DNA of 64,000 bases, taken from Thermosynechococcus sp. CL-1. Lineage in GTDB: Bacteria; Cyanobacteriota; Cyanobacteriia; Thermosynechococcales; Thermosynechococcaceae. The notes under the pieces were generated by a model. The model made no database searches, had not been told where the DNA came from, and saw only the letters and a program-made list of their open reading frames with translations. The stretch lies in assembly GCF_008386235.1 (NCBI RefSeq), contig NZ_CP040671.1:1180001-1244000 (forward strand). The letters are read 5' to 3'. Position numbers and translations under genes: made by a program. Each line of letters begins with the position of its first letter. Position 1 is the stretch's first letter. Shown one piece after another: positions 54,808 through 63,602 of the stretch.

Positions 54808-57546
54808 ATGACCCTAGGGCTAGTTCCACGATTCGTTAAAATCTTATTATTTATTGGCTTGATGCTCTTGAGTACCAGTTTGGCGGTGATTTTTCCCCTG
54901 CACACGGTAGAAGGACTCGGTAGTGGTGTAACCAAAACCGTTTTAGACAATGGCCTCACGGTGCTGATCAAAGAGATTCCCACAGCACCCGTTGTGAGTT
55001 TACAGGTGTGGTATCGCGTTGGTTCTCGCCATGAACCCAAGGGAGAAAATGGGATTGCCCACCAACTGGAGCATTTGATGTTTAAGGGCACCAAGAGCCG
55101 TCCCGTCCAGTTTGGTCAGTTGTTTTATGCCCTTGGCAGTGCTTCCAATGCCTTTACCAGCTACGACATGACTGCCTACCACCATACGGTGCGCGCTGAC
55201 CAACTAGAACCACTGCTGATCCTTGAAGCCGATCGCCTGCGCAATATCCTGATGACCCCCGAGGCCCTTGAGAGTGAAAAACGGGTGGTGATCTCGGAGC
55301 TGCAAGGCTATGAAAATAGTCCTGAATATCGCCTCAGTCGAGCCGTGATGGCCGCCCTCTATCCCCATCATCCCTACGGCTTGCCAGTGGGGGGAACGGC
55401 CAGTGATGTGGAGCAGTTTACGCTGCCAGCGGTGAAGAGTTTTTATCACCAGTACTATCGCCCCGATAATGCCGTTGTGGTGATTGCTGGCGATGTCCGT
55501 CCCCCAAGGGCACTGGAACTGGTCAAGAAAACCTTTGGGCAGATTCCTCGGCCAACCGACCCTCTAAAGTCTCCTTCATTACCGCCCCCAACGGCAGGTC
55601 AAGCCCAGCGAATTTGCCTCACAGAACCGGGGAGTGCGCCGCTATTACAGATTTTGGTACCCATTCCAGCGATGACCCATCCAGATCAGGCGGCCTTGGA
55701 TGTGCTGGATATGCTCCTCAGTGGCGGACGCAGTTCGTACTTGTATCAGGAATTGATGGAAACGGGTCAAGCCAGTTCGGCCTACTCCTATGTGGCCGCG
55801 TTACAGGCGGGGGGCTGGTTTGAAATTGGCGCGATCGCGGCTCCGGAGCAATCCCTTGAGACGATTGAGCAGACCATTGGCCAGATTCTCCACCAGCTGG
55901 CAGAGCATCCCTTGAGCGCCGCTGAACTGCAACGGGCTAAGCAACAGCTCAAGGCCAATTTTATCCTGCGCAATCGTGACATTGATGCCCAAGCCAGTCA
56001 ATTGGCTAATGATGAAACCCTGACGGGAGATTATCGCTTTAGCGATCGCCACCTTGCGGCCATTGAAAAAGTCACGGCTGCGGATGTTCAACGAGTGGTG
56101 CAGACCTACTTTGGGCGCGATCGCTGGATTGTGGGGGAATTTATTCCCAGTGAATTTGCCGATGTTGAGCTTTCAGGTCGGCCGGGTGCCCAAACCACCG
56201 CCCATAATCTTGTCGGTGAGCCAGTGGATCCGCAAACCATTGCCGCCTATTTACCCCAAGGGAGTGGGCAGGCTGCCCCTGAGGTCAAAAATAATGGGGT
56301 GGAAACCTTTACCCTGAAAAATGGCCTGCGGGTGCTCTTACTCGTGGATCGCAGTACACCAACCATTACGCTGGCGGGGCGCATTGACGCAGGAACAGCC
56401 TACGATCTATTGACACAACCGGGGGTGGCCCACCTCACTGCTGCCAATCTCCTCAATGGCACGCGGCGCAAAAATGCCCTGACGCTGGCACAAACCCTTG
56501 AGGATCGTGGCATTAGCCTAGAATTCAGTGCCTTCCGCGATGGAGTGGATATTGAGGGCTATGCCTTGGCCAGTGAACTGCCCACGCTGTTGCAAACCCT
56601 TGGTGAAGTCCTTCAAGAAGCCACCTTCCCAGAACCGGAGTTTAAGCTCAGCCAACAACGCTATCTCACGGCTCTGAGCCTTGAGGCGGATGATCCTGTG
56701 CGCTGGGGGCGCCGCGTCCTGCAAGAAACCCTCTATCCCGCCAATCATCCCCTGCATCCCTTTGCCACGCCTGAATCTGTACAGGCGATTCAACGCCCAG
56801 ACCTGTTGAACTTTTATCGGGCGGCCTATACCCCCGATCACACGATTTTGGCCCTCGTGGGGGATTTTGACCCAGTGGAGGTGCGATCGCGCCTCAATGA
56901 AATTTTTGGCTCGTGGCAACCCCAAACGGATCCCCTGTCCCTAACCTTTCCTGCGGTTTCACCGCCCGAGCAAACCCTCTTTAAGAATGCGGTGATTGCC
57001 GGTAAGAGCCAAGCGATTACCTATCTGGGGGCGCCGGGGATCGATCGCCGCGATTCTCGCTTCTACGCAGCGATACTGATGAATCACATCCTAGGGGGAG
57101 ACACGCTGGCCAGTCGCTTGGGCACAGAGATTCGCGATCGCCAAGGCTTGACCTACGGCATCTATAGCTTCTTTAGTGCCAGTCGTCAGGCAGGGCCTTT
57201 TATCATCCAACTGCAAACGGCTCCCGAAGATACCGCCAAGGCCATTCAGGCCACGCTGCAACTCCTGCGGGAGGCGCGCCGCCAAGGATTCACTGCTGCC
57301 GAACTCGATGCGGCCAAGCGCAGCCTCAGCAATACCTACATTGTGGAATTAGCCAATGTCGATGTGGTGGCACGGACGCTGTTGGGAAATGCCAGTGTGG
57401 GCTTACCGCCGGCGGAATTACAACAGTTTAGCGATCGCTTGCAAGCGGTGACTCTAGAGCAAGTGAATCAAGCTCTACGCGATCTCCTTGATCCAGAGCG
57501 ATTGGTGATTGTGACGGCGGGTCCCCCTGTTGCCTTTAACCTTTGA
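54808..57546 (+). CDS. M16-family peptidase, two-domain (PqqL/processing-peptidase-like)
   Basis: 912 aa. An N-terminal hydrophobic segment (ILLFIGLMLLSTSLAVIFPL) is a signal or anchor. The first M16 half has the inverted zinc motif GIAHQLEHLMFKG (HxxEH) and the distal Glu in ALESEKRVVISELQG. The second half (from about 495: NGVETFTLKNGLRVLLLVDR) lacks HxxEH, showing AHLTAANLL instead, as expected for an inactive partner domain. The family degrades peptides inside a closed clam-shell. It is exported or membrane-associated. Followed at 4 bp by ccdA. Confidence 0.94.
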   Translation: MTLGLVPRFVKILLFIGLMLLSTSLAVIFPLHTVEGLGSGVTKTVLDNGLTVLIKEIPTAPVVSLQVWYRVGSRHEPKGENGIAHQLEHLMFKGTKSRPVQFGQLFYALGSASNAFTSYDMTAYHHTVRADQLEPLLILEADRLRNILMTPEALESEKRVVISELQGYENSPEYRLSRAVMAALYPHHPYGLPVGGTASDVEQFTLPAVKSFYHQYYRPDNAVVVIAGDVRPPRALELVKKTFGQIPRPTDPLKSPSLPPPTAGQAQRICLTEPGSAPLLQILVPIPAMTHPDQAALDVLDMLLSGGRSSYLYQELMETGQASSAYSYVAALQAGGWFEIGAIAAPEQSLETIEQTIGQILHQLAEHPLSAAELQRAKQQLKANFILRNRDIDAQASQLANDETLTGDYRFSDRHLAAIEKVTAADVQRVVQTYFGRDRWIVGEFIPSEFADVELSGRPGAQTTAHNLVGEPVDPQTIAAYLPQGSGQAAPEVKNNGVETFTLKNGLRVLLLVDRSTPTITLAGRIDAGTAYDLLTQPGVAHLTAANLLNGTRRKNALTLAQTLEDRGISLEFSAFRDGVDIEGYALASELPTLLQTLGEVLQEATFPEPEFKLSQQRYLTALSLEADDPVRWGRRVLQETLYPANHPLHPFATPESVQAIQRPDLLNFYRAAYTPDHTILALVGDFDPVEVRSRLNEIFGSWQPQTDPLSLTFPAVSPPEQTLFKNAVIAGKSQAITYLGAPGIDRRDSRFYAAILMNHILGGDTLASRLGTEIRDRQGLTYGIYSFFSASRQAGPFIIQLQTAPEDTAKAIQATLQLLREARRQGFTAAELDAAKRSLSNTYIVELANVDVVARTLLGNASVGLPPAELQQFSDRLQAVTLEQVNQALRDLLDPERLVIVTAGPPVAFNL

Positions 57547-57550
57547 TGCC

Positions 57551-58273
57551 ATGGCCAGCTTAACGCTCCAACTCTATCAACTAGAACAGTGGGCAAACCA
57601 ATGGGTGAGTGGTCAACTGAGCAGTCTCAGCGTCATGAGTGTGGGGATTATCTTTTTGGCGGGACTGCTCACAAGTCTGACTCCCTGCACCCTTTCGATG
57701 CTGCCAATTACTGTCGGGTACATCGCCGGCTACGCCACAAAGCAAAATAGCTCCGTCTTGCGCCAGTCTCTTTGGTTTGCCCTTGGCCTCGCAACCACCT
57801 TAACCCTGTTGGGGATGATTGCTGCTGTTGCTGGTCGCATCTACGGTCAGGTGGGCTGGGGGTTAACGATCGTGGTGAGCTTGGTGGCGATCGCCATGGG
57901 CTTAAACTTGCTCAATGCCTTGCCCCTGAGCTTTCCCCGCAGTCGCTTCCTAGAGGAACTGCCGGATCGGGTTCCTGCGGGATTGCAAGCCTATACCCTA
58001 GGGGCAACATTTGGCCTTGTGGCAGCACCCTGTAGTACGCCGGTCTTGGCAACGCTGCTGGCATGGGTGGCCACAACCCAAAAGCTAGTGGTGGGGGCTG
58101 GCCTGCTGTTGGCGTATACAACAGGGTATGTCGCGCCGCTGATTTTAGTCGGAGTATTTAGCGGTGCCTTGCAAAAGCTCTTGGCACTGCGGCAGTGGTC
58201 GAGTTGGATTACCCCTGTGAGCGGTGTGCTCCTCATTGCTTTTGGCGTCATTGCTTTAGCCATTCGTCTTTAG
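57551..58273 (+). CDS. ccdA: cytochrome c biogenesis protein CcdA
   Basis: 240 aa from ATG 57551 (MASLTLQLYQLEQWANQWVS), 4 bp after the M16 stop. Six transmembrane segments and the two redox-active cysteines, each before a proline-bracketed turn: LLTSLTPCTLSMLPITVGYI and FGLVAAPCSTPVLATLLAWV. It passes reducing equivalents across the thylakoid membrane for cytochrome c-type haem attachment with CcsA/CcsB, which are not here. It is the last gene before the CRISPR leader. Confidence 0.95.
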   Translation: MASLTLQLYQLEQWANQWVSGQLSSLSVMSVGIIFLAGLLTSLTPCTLSMLPITVGYIAGYATKQNSSVLRQSLWFALGLATTLTLLGMIAAVAGRIYGQVGWGLTIVVSLVAIAMGLNLLNALPLSFPRSRFLEELPDRVPAGLQAYTLGATFGLVAAPCSTPVLATLLAWVATTQKLVVGAGLLLAYTTGYVAPLILVGVFSGALQKLLALRQWSSWITPVSGVLLIAFGVIALAIRL

Positions 58274-58568
58274 TGCTCAAGTCAAAGGGGCAGTGGTTAG
58301 CCGATGGCGGCAGCCATGCAAGCACCTCTGGACAAAAATATCCTCTCAGCTTGGCAATTTTCTCAAACCCAGTCTCCACAACGCTTTGAGCAATTTCTAA
58401 CAGATTTGGAGGTGCTTGAATTTTCCCGAAATTCAGTTCCAGAGTGACTTTCACGTCCTGTGACCCTGCGGATCTAAAAATTTTACAAAAACAAAAAAAT
58501 GATCCTCTCTAGGTGCTTGAAAATGACCTGTGCTATAGTAGTCGTAGAGCACCTTCTAGGAAGGCGCA
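58274..58568 (+). promoter_or_regulatory. CRISPR leader region
   Basis: This 295-bp stretch between ccdA and the first repeat has no convincing gene and becomes AT-rich near the array (AAAAATTTTACAAAAACAAA around 58476-58497). TGCTATAGT at 58531-58539 is an extended -10 promoter box; transcription would start about 20 nt before repeat 1. The hairpin-forming CCTTCTAGGAAGG at 58552-58564 lies just before the repeat and could be part of the leader-anchoring site. Leader placement on this side is supported by the decayed repeat at the opposite end. Confidence 0.65.
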
Positions 58569-60770
58569 GTGCTGGGATTCTTTCCCAGCCGAACAAATGG
58601 AAACAAACCCAAGGGAACAAAAGCGCGTTTGCCCAAGAGTCGTGCTGGGATTCTTTCCCAGCCGAACAAATGGAAACTGGTGGGTACAGGCAAGCTTTAT
58701 TGCCGCCGTTATAAGTGCTGGGATTCTTTCCCAGCCGAACAAATGGAAACGGAAAATACTGCGCCGATTTAATGCATAGGGATGAAAGTGCTGGGATTCT
58801 TTCCCAGCCGAACAAATGGAAACGTTTTGGTTTCGCCGCGGAAACCAAAATCCCTTGCGGTGCTGGGATTCTTTCCCAGCCGAACAAATGGAAACAGACG
58901 CACCGCCTAGGATTAAAAACCCAATAGGCACGTGCTGGGATTCTTTCCCAGCCGAACAAATGGAAACTACATTGCACTCTTTTTCACGATATCTAAAATA
59001 TAGTGCTGGGATTCTTTCCCAGCCGAACAAATGGAAACTATCTAGAGCGGTTATCGACTAACGTGGAGCGTTATGTGCTGGGATTCTTTCCCAGCCGAAC
59101 AAATGGAAACTAGATTTGTTGGTGAGAGGCACCACCAAGCAGTAGAGTGCTGGGATTCTTTCCCAGCCGAACAAATGGAAACTACTTCCTTCTGCAAAAG
59201 AGCCAGGTCGGAATTCGGACAGTGCTGGGATTCTTTCCCAGCCGAACAAATGGAAACCTGCCCGTCTCATCCCGTTTTGAGATGGCGGTCTGCGTGCTGG
59301 GATTCTTTCCCAGCCGAACAAATGGAAACCTTTGGATTGTATCTCCTTTTTCTAGGAGTGTGTAAGTGCTGGGATTCTTTCCCAGCCGAACAAATGGAAA
59401 CGCGGTCTGCCCGAGATAGATGCCCCGGGAAAGCTCGTGCTGGGATTCTTTCCCAGCCGAACAAATGGAAACTACAAAACCTCTAACATTTCTAAAGTAG
59501 TTTTTCTTGTGCTGGGATTCTTTCCCAGCCGAACAAATGGAAACTCGTGAAGGATTTCGAAATTGTAGTCCTCGACGCTAGTGCTGGGATTCTTTCCCAG
59601 CCGAACAAATGGAAACTGCATAAGTTCATGCACAATTACGTATAGCTGCCCAGGTGCTGGGATTCTTTCCCAGCCGAACAAATGGAAACCCAATGACTAG
59701 CATCAATACTTTGCAGAGCATTTTGGTTAGGGAGTGCTGGGATTCTTTCCCAGCCGAACAAATGGAAACCCTTTATTAAAAGTTTATCGATTACAAGACA
59801 CGTACGTGCTGGGATTCTTTCCCAGCCGAACAAATGGAAACCTACTTTTGCCGCCGTTTTTTTAGCCCTAACTGGTGCTGGGATTCTTTCCCAGCCGAAC
59901 AAATGGAAACTTGTTTGACCTTTTTGTGTCAACACTGCTAATGCAGCAGTGCTGGGATTCTTTCCCAGCCGAACAAATGGAAACCTAAGAAGCCAGATAA
60001 CGGCCTCTTTCATGGAATGTGCTGGGATTCTTTCCCAGCCGAACAAATGGAAACTTTAGGGTATGCTTTGTGTAAAACAGAAGTTTTAATGTGCTGGGAT
60101 TCTTTCCCAGCCGAACAAATGGAAACTTGTATTCTTAAGGATACAAAAGGCACAACTCAAAGTGCTGGGATTCTTTCCCAGCCGAACAAATGGAAACGGG
60201 ACTTCTTTTTCTTGTTCTTTGGGGAATTTTAGGTGCTGGGATTCTTTCCCAGCCGAACAAATGGAAACATCTAAGTAGGCCCTGAGGGCGTTTTCGATAA
60301 GCCAGTGCTGGGATTCTTTCCCAGCCGAACAAATGGAAACAAAGGCTTTCTGTATTCTTTCATGTCCAGTAAAAATGGTGCTGGGATTCTTTCCCAGCCG
60401 AACAAATGGAAACCCAAAACATAGTGTTCTCCTAAGTAAACTCCATGTGCTGGGATTCTTTCCCAGCCGAACAAATGGAAACTTAAAAAGGCAATAATTG
60501 TGTGGTCAAACTTTTTAAGTGCTGGGATTCTTTCCCAGCCGAACAAATGGAAACCTTAACAATATCCCCCCTTGACCCCTCAAAACTAACTGTGCTGGGA
60601 TTCTTTCCCAGCCGAACAAATGGAAACCAGCTCAAACTCATAATGAATGACTGTGGAAAAAGTGTGCTGGGATTCTTTCCCAGCCGAACAAATGGAAACT
60701 TCAACTTGTAGTTGCATAATTAACCCTCCAGTAAGTGCTGGGATTCTTTCCCAGCCGAACAAATAGAAAT
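58569..60770 (+). CRISPR. CRISPR array, 31 repeats / 30 spacers
   Basis: The repeat is 36 nt: GTGCTGGGATTCTTTCCCAG, then CCGAACAAATGGAAAC. GCTGGGA and TCCCAGC form a perfect 7-bp stem with a TTCTT loop, and the 3' end ATGGAAAC would be the 8-nt crRNA tag. Copies start at 58569, 58642, 58715, 58788, 58860, 58932, 59003, 59075, 59147, 59222, 59294, 59366, 59437, 59509, 59581, 59654, 59734, 59806, 59875, 59949, 60019, 60091, 60162, 60233, 60305, 60378, 60447, 60519, 60592, 60664 and 60735. Spacers are 33-39 nt, except one of 44 nt at 59690-59733. Thirty repeats are identical by eye; the last ends ATAGAAAT. No cas gene is in the window, so the type is not assigned. Open frames through the array are artefacts. 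Confidence 0.98.
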
Positions 60771-60796
60771 CGAGTTTATTTTTTTGGAGAAACATT

Positions 60797-61288
60797 ATGG
60801 GAATACTCTCAGAAGTCCTTCAACGGGCTACTGCATCACCACCTATTACCCTGAAAACGCTTGCCACAGAAGTTGTTGTCCCACTCTACAGTCGCTACAG
60901 TGGAGCAAATTTGGCATCCTATTCTAGGCTTGACGAGCGTTTTGTTCAAAAAATGACTTTTATTCCTTTAGGGTTCTTTCTACCAAGCTCTTCCAAAATT
61001 CTTTACGCGATTTTGAAAGACGGCAAGTTGCCGTCTGACTGGGCACCGTCCATTCAATTCAGCCGGGACGGAACCTTGATTGACAAAACAGGCTGGAGTG
61101 ATATTGCCAATATGACCTCATCGGCATTTCGGAAGCTTCCTAGGGGATTACAAGGAAAGATCATCAGTTTATTGCAACTCCAAGCTGACAAGCACGTACT
61201 CCTAAATTATTCGGAGTCATGGCAGTCTTTGCTGTGGCTTCCAGCAGAGTATCAACGCTTAGACGTTGTGGATACTGCTGCAGATTAA
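60797..61288 (+). CDS. unrecognised gene embedded between two CRISPR tracts (163 aa)
   Basis: ATG 60797 is preceded by TTTTTTTGGAGAAACATT, a good SD (GGAG, 8 bases), so this is probably a translated gene. The protein MGILSEVLQRATASPPITLK... has a helical N-terminus, a hydrophobic middle (MTFIPLGFFLPSSSKILYAI), DWAPSIQFSRDGTLIDKTGW and a helical C-terminus (KIISLLQLQADKHVLLNYSE). No signal peptide or family motif recognised. It lies 26 bp after the decayed last repeat, and its TAA ends 1 bp before the next repeat. It contains no HIP1 octamer and looks more AT-rich by eye than flanking genes, suggesting acquisition. Confidence 0.75.
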   Translation: MGILSEVLQRATASPPITLKTLATEVVVPLYSRYSGANLASYSRLDERFVQKMTFIPLGFFLPSSSKILYAILKDGKLPSDWAPSIQFSRDGTLIDKTGWSDIANMTSSAFRKLPRGLQGKIISLLQLQADKHVLLNYSESWQSLLWLPAEYQRLDVVDTAAD

Positions 61289-61289
61289 G

Positions 61290-61466
61290 GTGCTGGGGTT
61301 CTTTCCCAGCCAAACAAATGGAAACACGGATGCAGTTTAACGTCATGCTCAGGACAAGAGTGCTGGGATTCTTTCCCAGCCGAACAAATGGAAACCCTGT
61401 GTGGAGTAAAGACATCTCTAGATCTCCAAAGTGCTGGGATTCTTTCCCAGCCGAACTAATGGAAAC
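61290..61466 (+). CRISPR. second CRISPR tract, 3 repeats / 2 spacers
   Basis: Repeats at 61290-61325, 61360-61395 and 61431-61466 use the same 36-nt consensus. The first has two changes (GCTGGGGTTC and CCAAACAA), the second is perfect, and the third has GAACTAAT in place of GAACAAAT. Spacers are 34 and 35 nt. There is no leader of its own; it sits directly behind the embedded gene and 15 bp before the convergent gene at 61482. It looks like the old distal end of the main array cut off by the embedded gene. Confidence 0.9.
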
Positions 61467-61481
61467 GGTTGGCCATAAGAG

Positions 61482-62702
61482 CTAATGCATCTTGTCTAGG
61501 AAACCCTCAGTCGAGCTCGGGGAAACACCGCAAGGCCGGATTAAGACAATGGGTGTTTGCTCATCGGCATTACCGGCGGGGTTTTTCTTCAGAGCAGTCG
61601 TGAGGAAGTGAGGGGAGACTCCTTGGCTAGCGGCAAGCACCTTGACTGCCCCTAGGTCGTTAACATCCACAATGGCGATGCCCAAACCCGTTTTTGCTGC
61701 CAGATCCTCCACGACGGCTTGGGGGTTAACAGGTCCCATAACAATAAATTGATCGTAGGGGGGCAGAGTACCTGTCACATCGTCAATGAGGCGAGCTTGT
61801 TCGCCGGCCAATTGATAAAATCCGCCCTTGTGACCAAAGACTTTGGCGATCGCCCCCCCCAAAAAGGCCAAGAGTACCCGTAGCGCTCCCACTTCCTCGA
61901 CCAAGGCTTGCATGCCACAGGCCGTTGCCAAACTGGAAGTCGGCAAGAAGAACTGGCACACCCGCGTTGCTACCCAGCCGGGGCGCAGTTGGGCAGGATC
62001 TTTGAGGCGGCCTTGAATAATGGCAATGGGGGTTTCACCAATTGCGACAATATCACCTGCTTGGGCATGGGGCATGACGTAGCGATTGAGCACCTCTAGG
62101 GGAATATCCAACGGCGTCAGTAAATGGGTGCGAATGGGGAGTACCTGACATCCCTCCGCCTGTCGCCACACACCTGTATTTCCCGTGGCCGGAAACTTGA
62201 GGGGGATAAATTCATGATGGGTTTTCAGGAAGCGACCATGGGGGCCATAGGCAATGTAGTGAATCTTGACCCAAGCAGCCTTGACCTCGCTCACGCCAAT
62301 TCCCTGCAAATCCACACAAATCTCGACATTCGTTTGCTTGGTGGACTTGACGATATAGGCAAACCAATAGCCATCGGCACGGGGGGGAAACTCTGGCTCC
62401 GGGTGGCGGGGGATGACCTGCACATCCGTCTGAATCATATCGACACGGCCATCGGACAATAGCACCACCTCTGCCCGTAAGTCTGGCACCATCACCTCAA
62501 GGCCACGGTGGGGGTTGCTCAGTCCCAATAGCCCGACAAAACGGTAGTGGGTTGGCTCATAGATTTCCAGATTCCAAGTGGCACGGATCACTTCAAGGGG
62601 ATGGGCTGGCCGCTGGCGATACCGCCCTTCCAAACCGATCGCCACCAAAAGGGCTAGGAATCCTAGGGCGGCTGCCCCTATGCCGATAACTGTTGCAATC
62701 AT
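61482..62702 (-). CDS. F420-0:gamma-glutamyl ligase-like (CofE-like) protein
   Basis: 406 aa from ATG 62702. One N-terminal membrane helix (IATVIGIGAAALGFLALLVA) is followed by a cyanobacterial-specific region (about 30-200). The C-terminal domain (PHAQAGDIVAIGETPIAIIQ, FGHKGGFYQLAGEQARLIDD, GLGIAIVDVNDLGAVKVLAA) resembles CofE-type F420-0:L-glutamate ligases. Cyanobacteria are not known to depend on F420 generally, so another gamma-glutamylation or nucleotide-dependent role is possible. It converges on the CRISPR locus, ending 15 bp past the last repeat. Confidence 0.75.
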   Translation of the reverse strand: MIATVIGIGAAALGFLALLVAIGLEGRYRQRPAHPLEVIRATWNLEIYEPTHYRFVGLLGLSNPHRGLEVMVPDLRAEVVLLSDGRVDMIQTDVQVIPRHPEPEFPPRADGYWFAYIVKSTKQTNVEICVDLQGIGVSEVKAAWVKIHYIAYGPHGRFLKTHHEFIPLKFPATGNTGVWRQAEGCQVLPIRTHLLTPLDIPLEVLNRYVMPHAQAGDIVAIGETPIAIIQGRLKDPAQLRPGWVATRVCQFFLPTSSLATACGMQALVEEVGALRVLLAFLGGAIAKVFGHKGGFYQLAGEQARLIDDVTGTLPPYDQFIVMGPVNPQAVVEDLAAKTGLGIAIVDVNDLGAVKVLAASQGVSPHFLTTALKKNPAGNADEQTPIVLIRPCGVSPSSTEGFLDKMH

Positions 62703-62777
62703 CACGTGTCCTGTACCACTGCATTTCCCGTATTCGCTAGATTACAGTCAGTTAGGCATTTTTGGAGTGACTGGATT

Positions 62778-63554
62778 TTGGAGTGGCAAGAGGTTCGCGG
62801 CAGTTGGCTGTGTCTTCCCCAGCGTCCCTTGGGGTGGATTCACTTTCTGGGGGGAGCTTTTGTGGCAGCGGCACCGCAATTGACCTATCGGCGCTTGTTG
62901 GAGCACCTAGCGGAGGCGGGCTATGGCATTATTGCCACGCCCTTTGTGAATAACTTTGATCATGGGGCGATCGCCCTCGATGTGCTGAATAAACTCGACT
63001 ATGCCCTTGATTGGTTGATCTATCGCCGCGGCTACCCAGCGGCATTGCCCATCTATGGTTTGGGACACAGTATGGGCTGCAAGCTCCACCTGCTGATCAA
63101 TAGCCTCTACGATGGCGATCGCGCCGGCAATCTCTTCATGGCCTTCAACAACTACCCCGCCAGTCAATCCATTCCTTGGATAGAAAACCTTGCCCCCGTG
63201 GGTGTCGAATTCAGTCCCAGCCCGACAGAAACCGAAAAACTGATTCAAGAGCGCTATCCTGTGCGCCGTAATCTCTTGATCCGTTTCCAAGAGGACGATA
63301 TTGACCAAACAGCCCGCCTGCGCAGTCTCCTCAGAGCCAAATTTGGCGATATGGTCACTGCCTTGAAGCTACCGGGGAATCACCTCACCCCCCTCAGCCA
63401 AGGACTCAAGTGGCAAGTCGGCGCAGAATTTTCTCCCCTAGATGCCGTCGGCCAGTGGATCAAGCAAAGTTTCTTTCCGGAAATGCAGATTCTGGAGGAG
63501 TGTCTGTTGGAGTGGCTCAATCCCCTAGGCACTGCCCGCCGTTCCCGCCCCTAG
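62778..63554 (+). CDS. DUF1350 alpha/beta-hydrolase-like protein
   Basis: Start set at TTG 62778 (LEWQEVRGSWLCLPQRPLGW), giving 258 aa; relatives begin with this W-Q-E block, and the longer frame from GTG 62706 adds an atypical leader. The core IHFLGGAFVAAAPQLTYRRL is the DUF1350 hallmark, and the nucleophile elbow is LPIYGLGHSMGCKLHLLINS (GHSMG). LPGNHLTPLSQ holds the likely His. Function unknown; plastid homologues exist in plants and algae. It is divergent from the CofE-like gene. Confidence 0.85.
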   Translation: MEWQEVRGSWLCLPQRPLGWIHFLGGAFVAAAPQLTYRRLLEHLAEAGYGIIATPFVNNFDHGAIALDVLNKLDYALDWLIYRRGYPAALPIYGLGHSMGCKLHLLINSLYDGDRAGNLFMAFNNYPASQSIPWIENLAPVGVEFSPSPTETEKLIQERYPVRRNLLIRFQEDDIDQTARLRSLLRAKFGDMVTALKLPGNHLTPLSQGLKWQVGAEFSPLDAVGQWIKQSFFPEMQILEECLLEWLNPLGTARRSRP

Positions 63555-63602
63555 CGTGGCACAATCACATAAGGAACCCTTGATGAAAAAAGGACTTTGC
63601 CC

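Noticed and set aside
58248-58454. 68-codon minus-strand frame (GTG start) and a 47-codon plus-strand frame (58304-58447) in the CRISPR leader
   Set aside because: They overlap each other, neither has a convincing SD or recognisable family, and the first runs into ccdA. The region is better explained as leader. A weak chance remains that one is real.
58483-60795. Many open frames on both strands through the CRISPR array, with repeated peptides such as AGILSQPNKWK or FHLFGWERIPA
   Set aside because: They are the 36-nt repeat read in different frames; no SD, no family, and the peptide follows the DNA period exactly.
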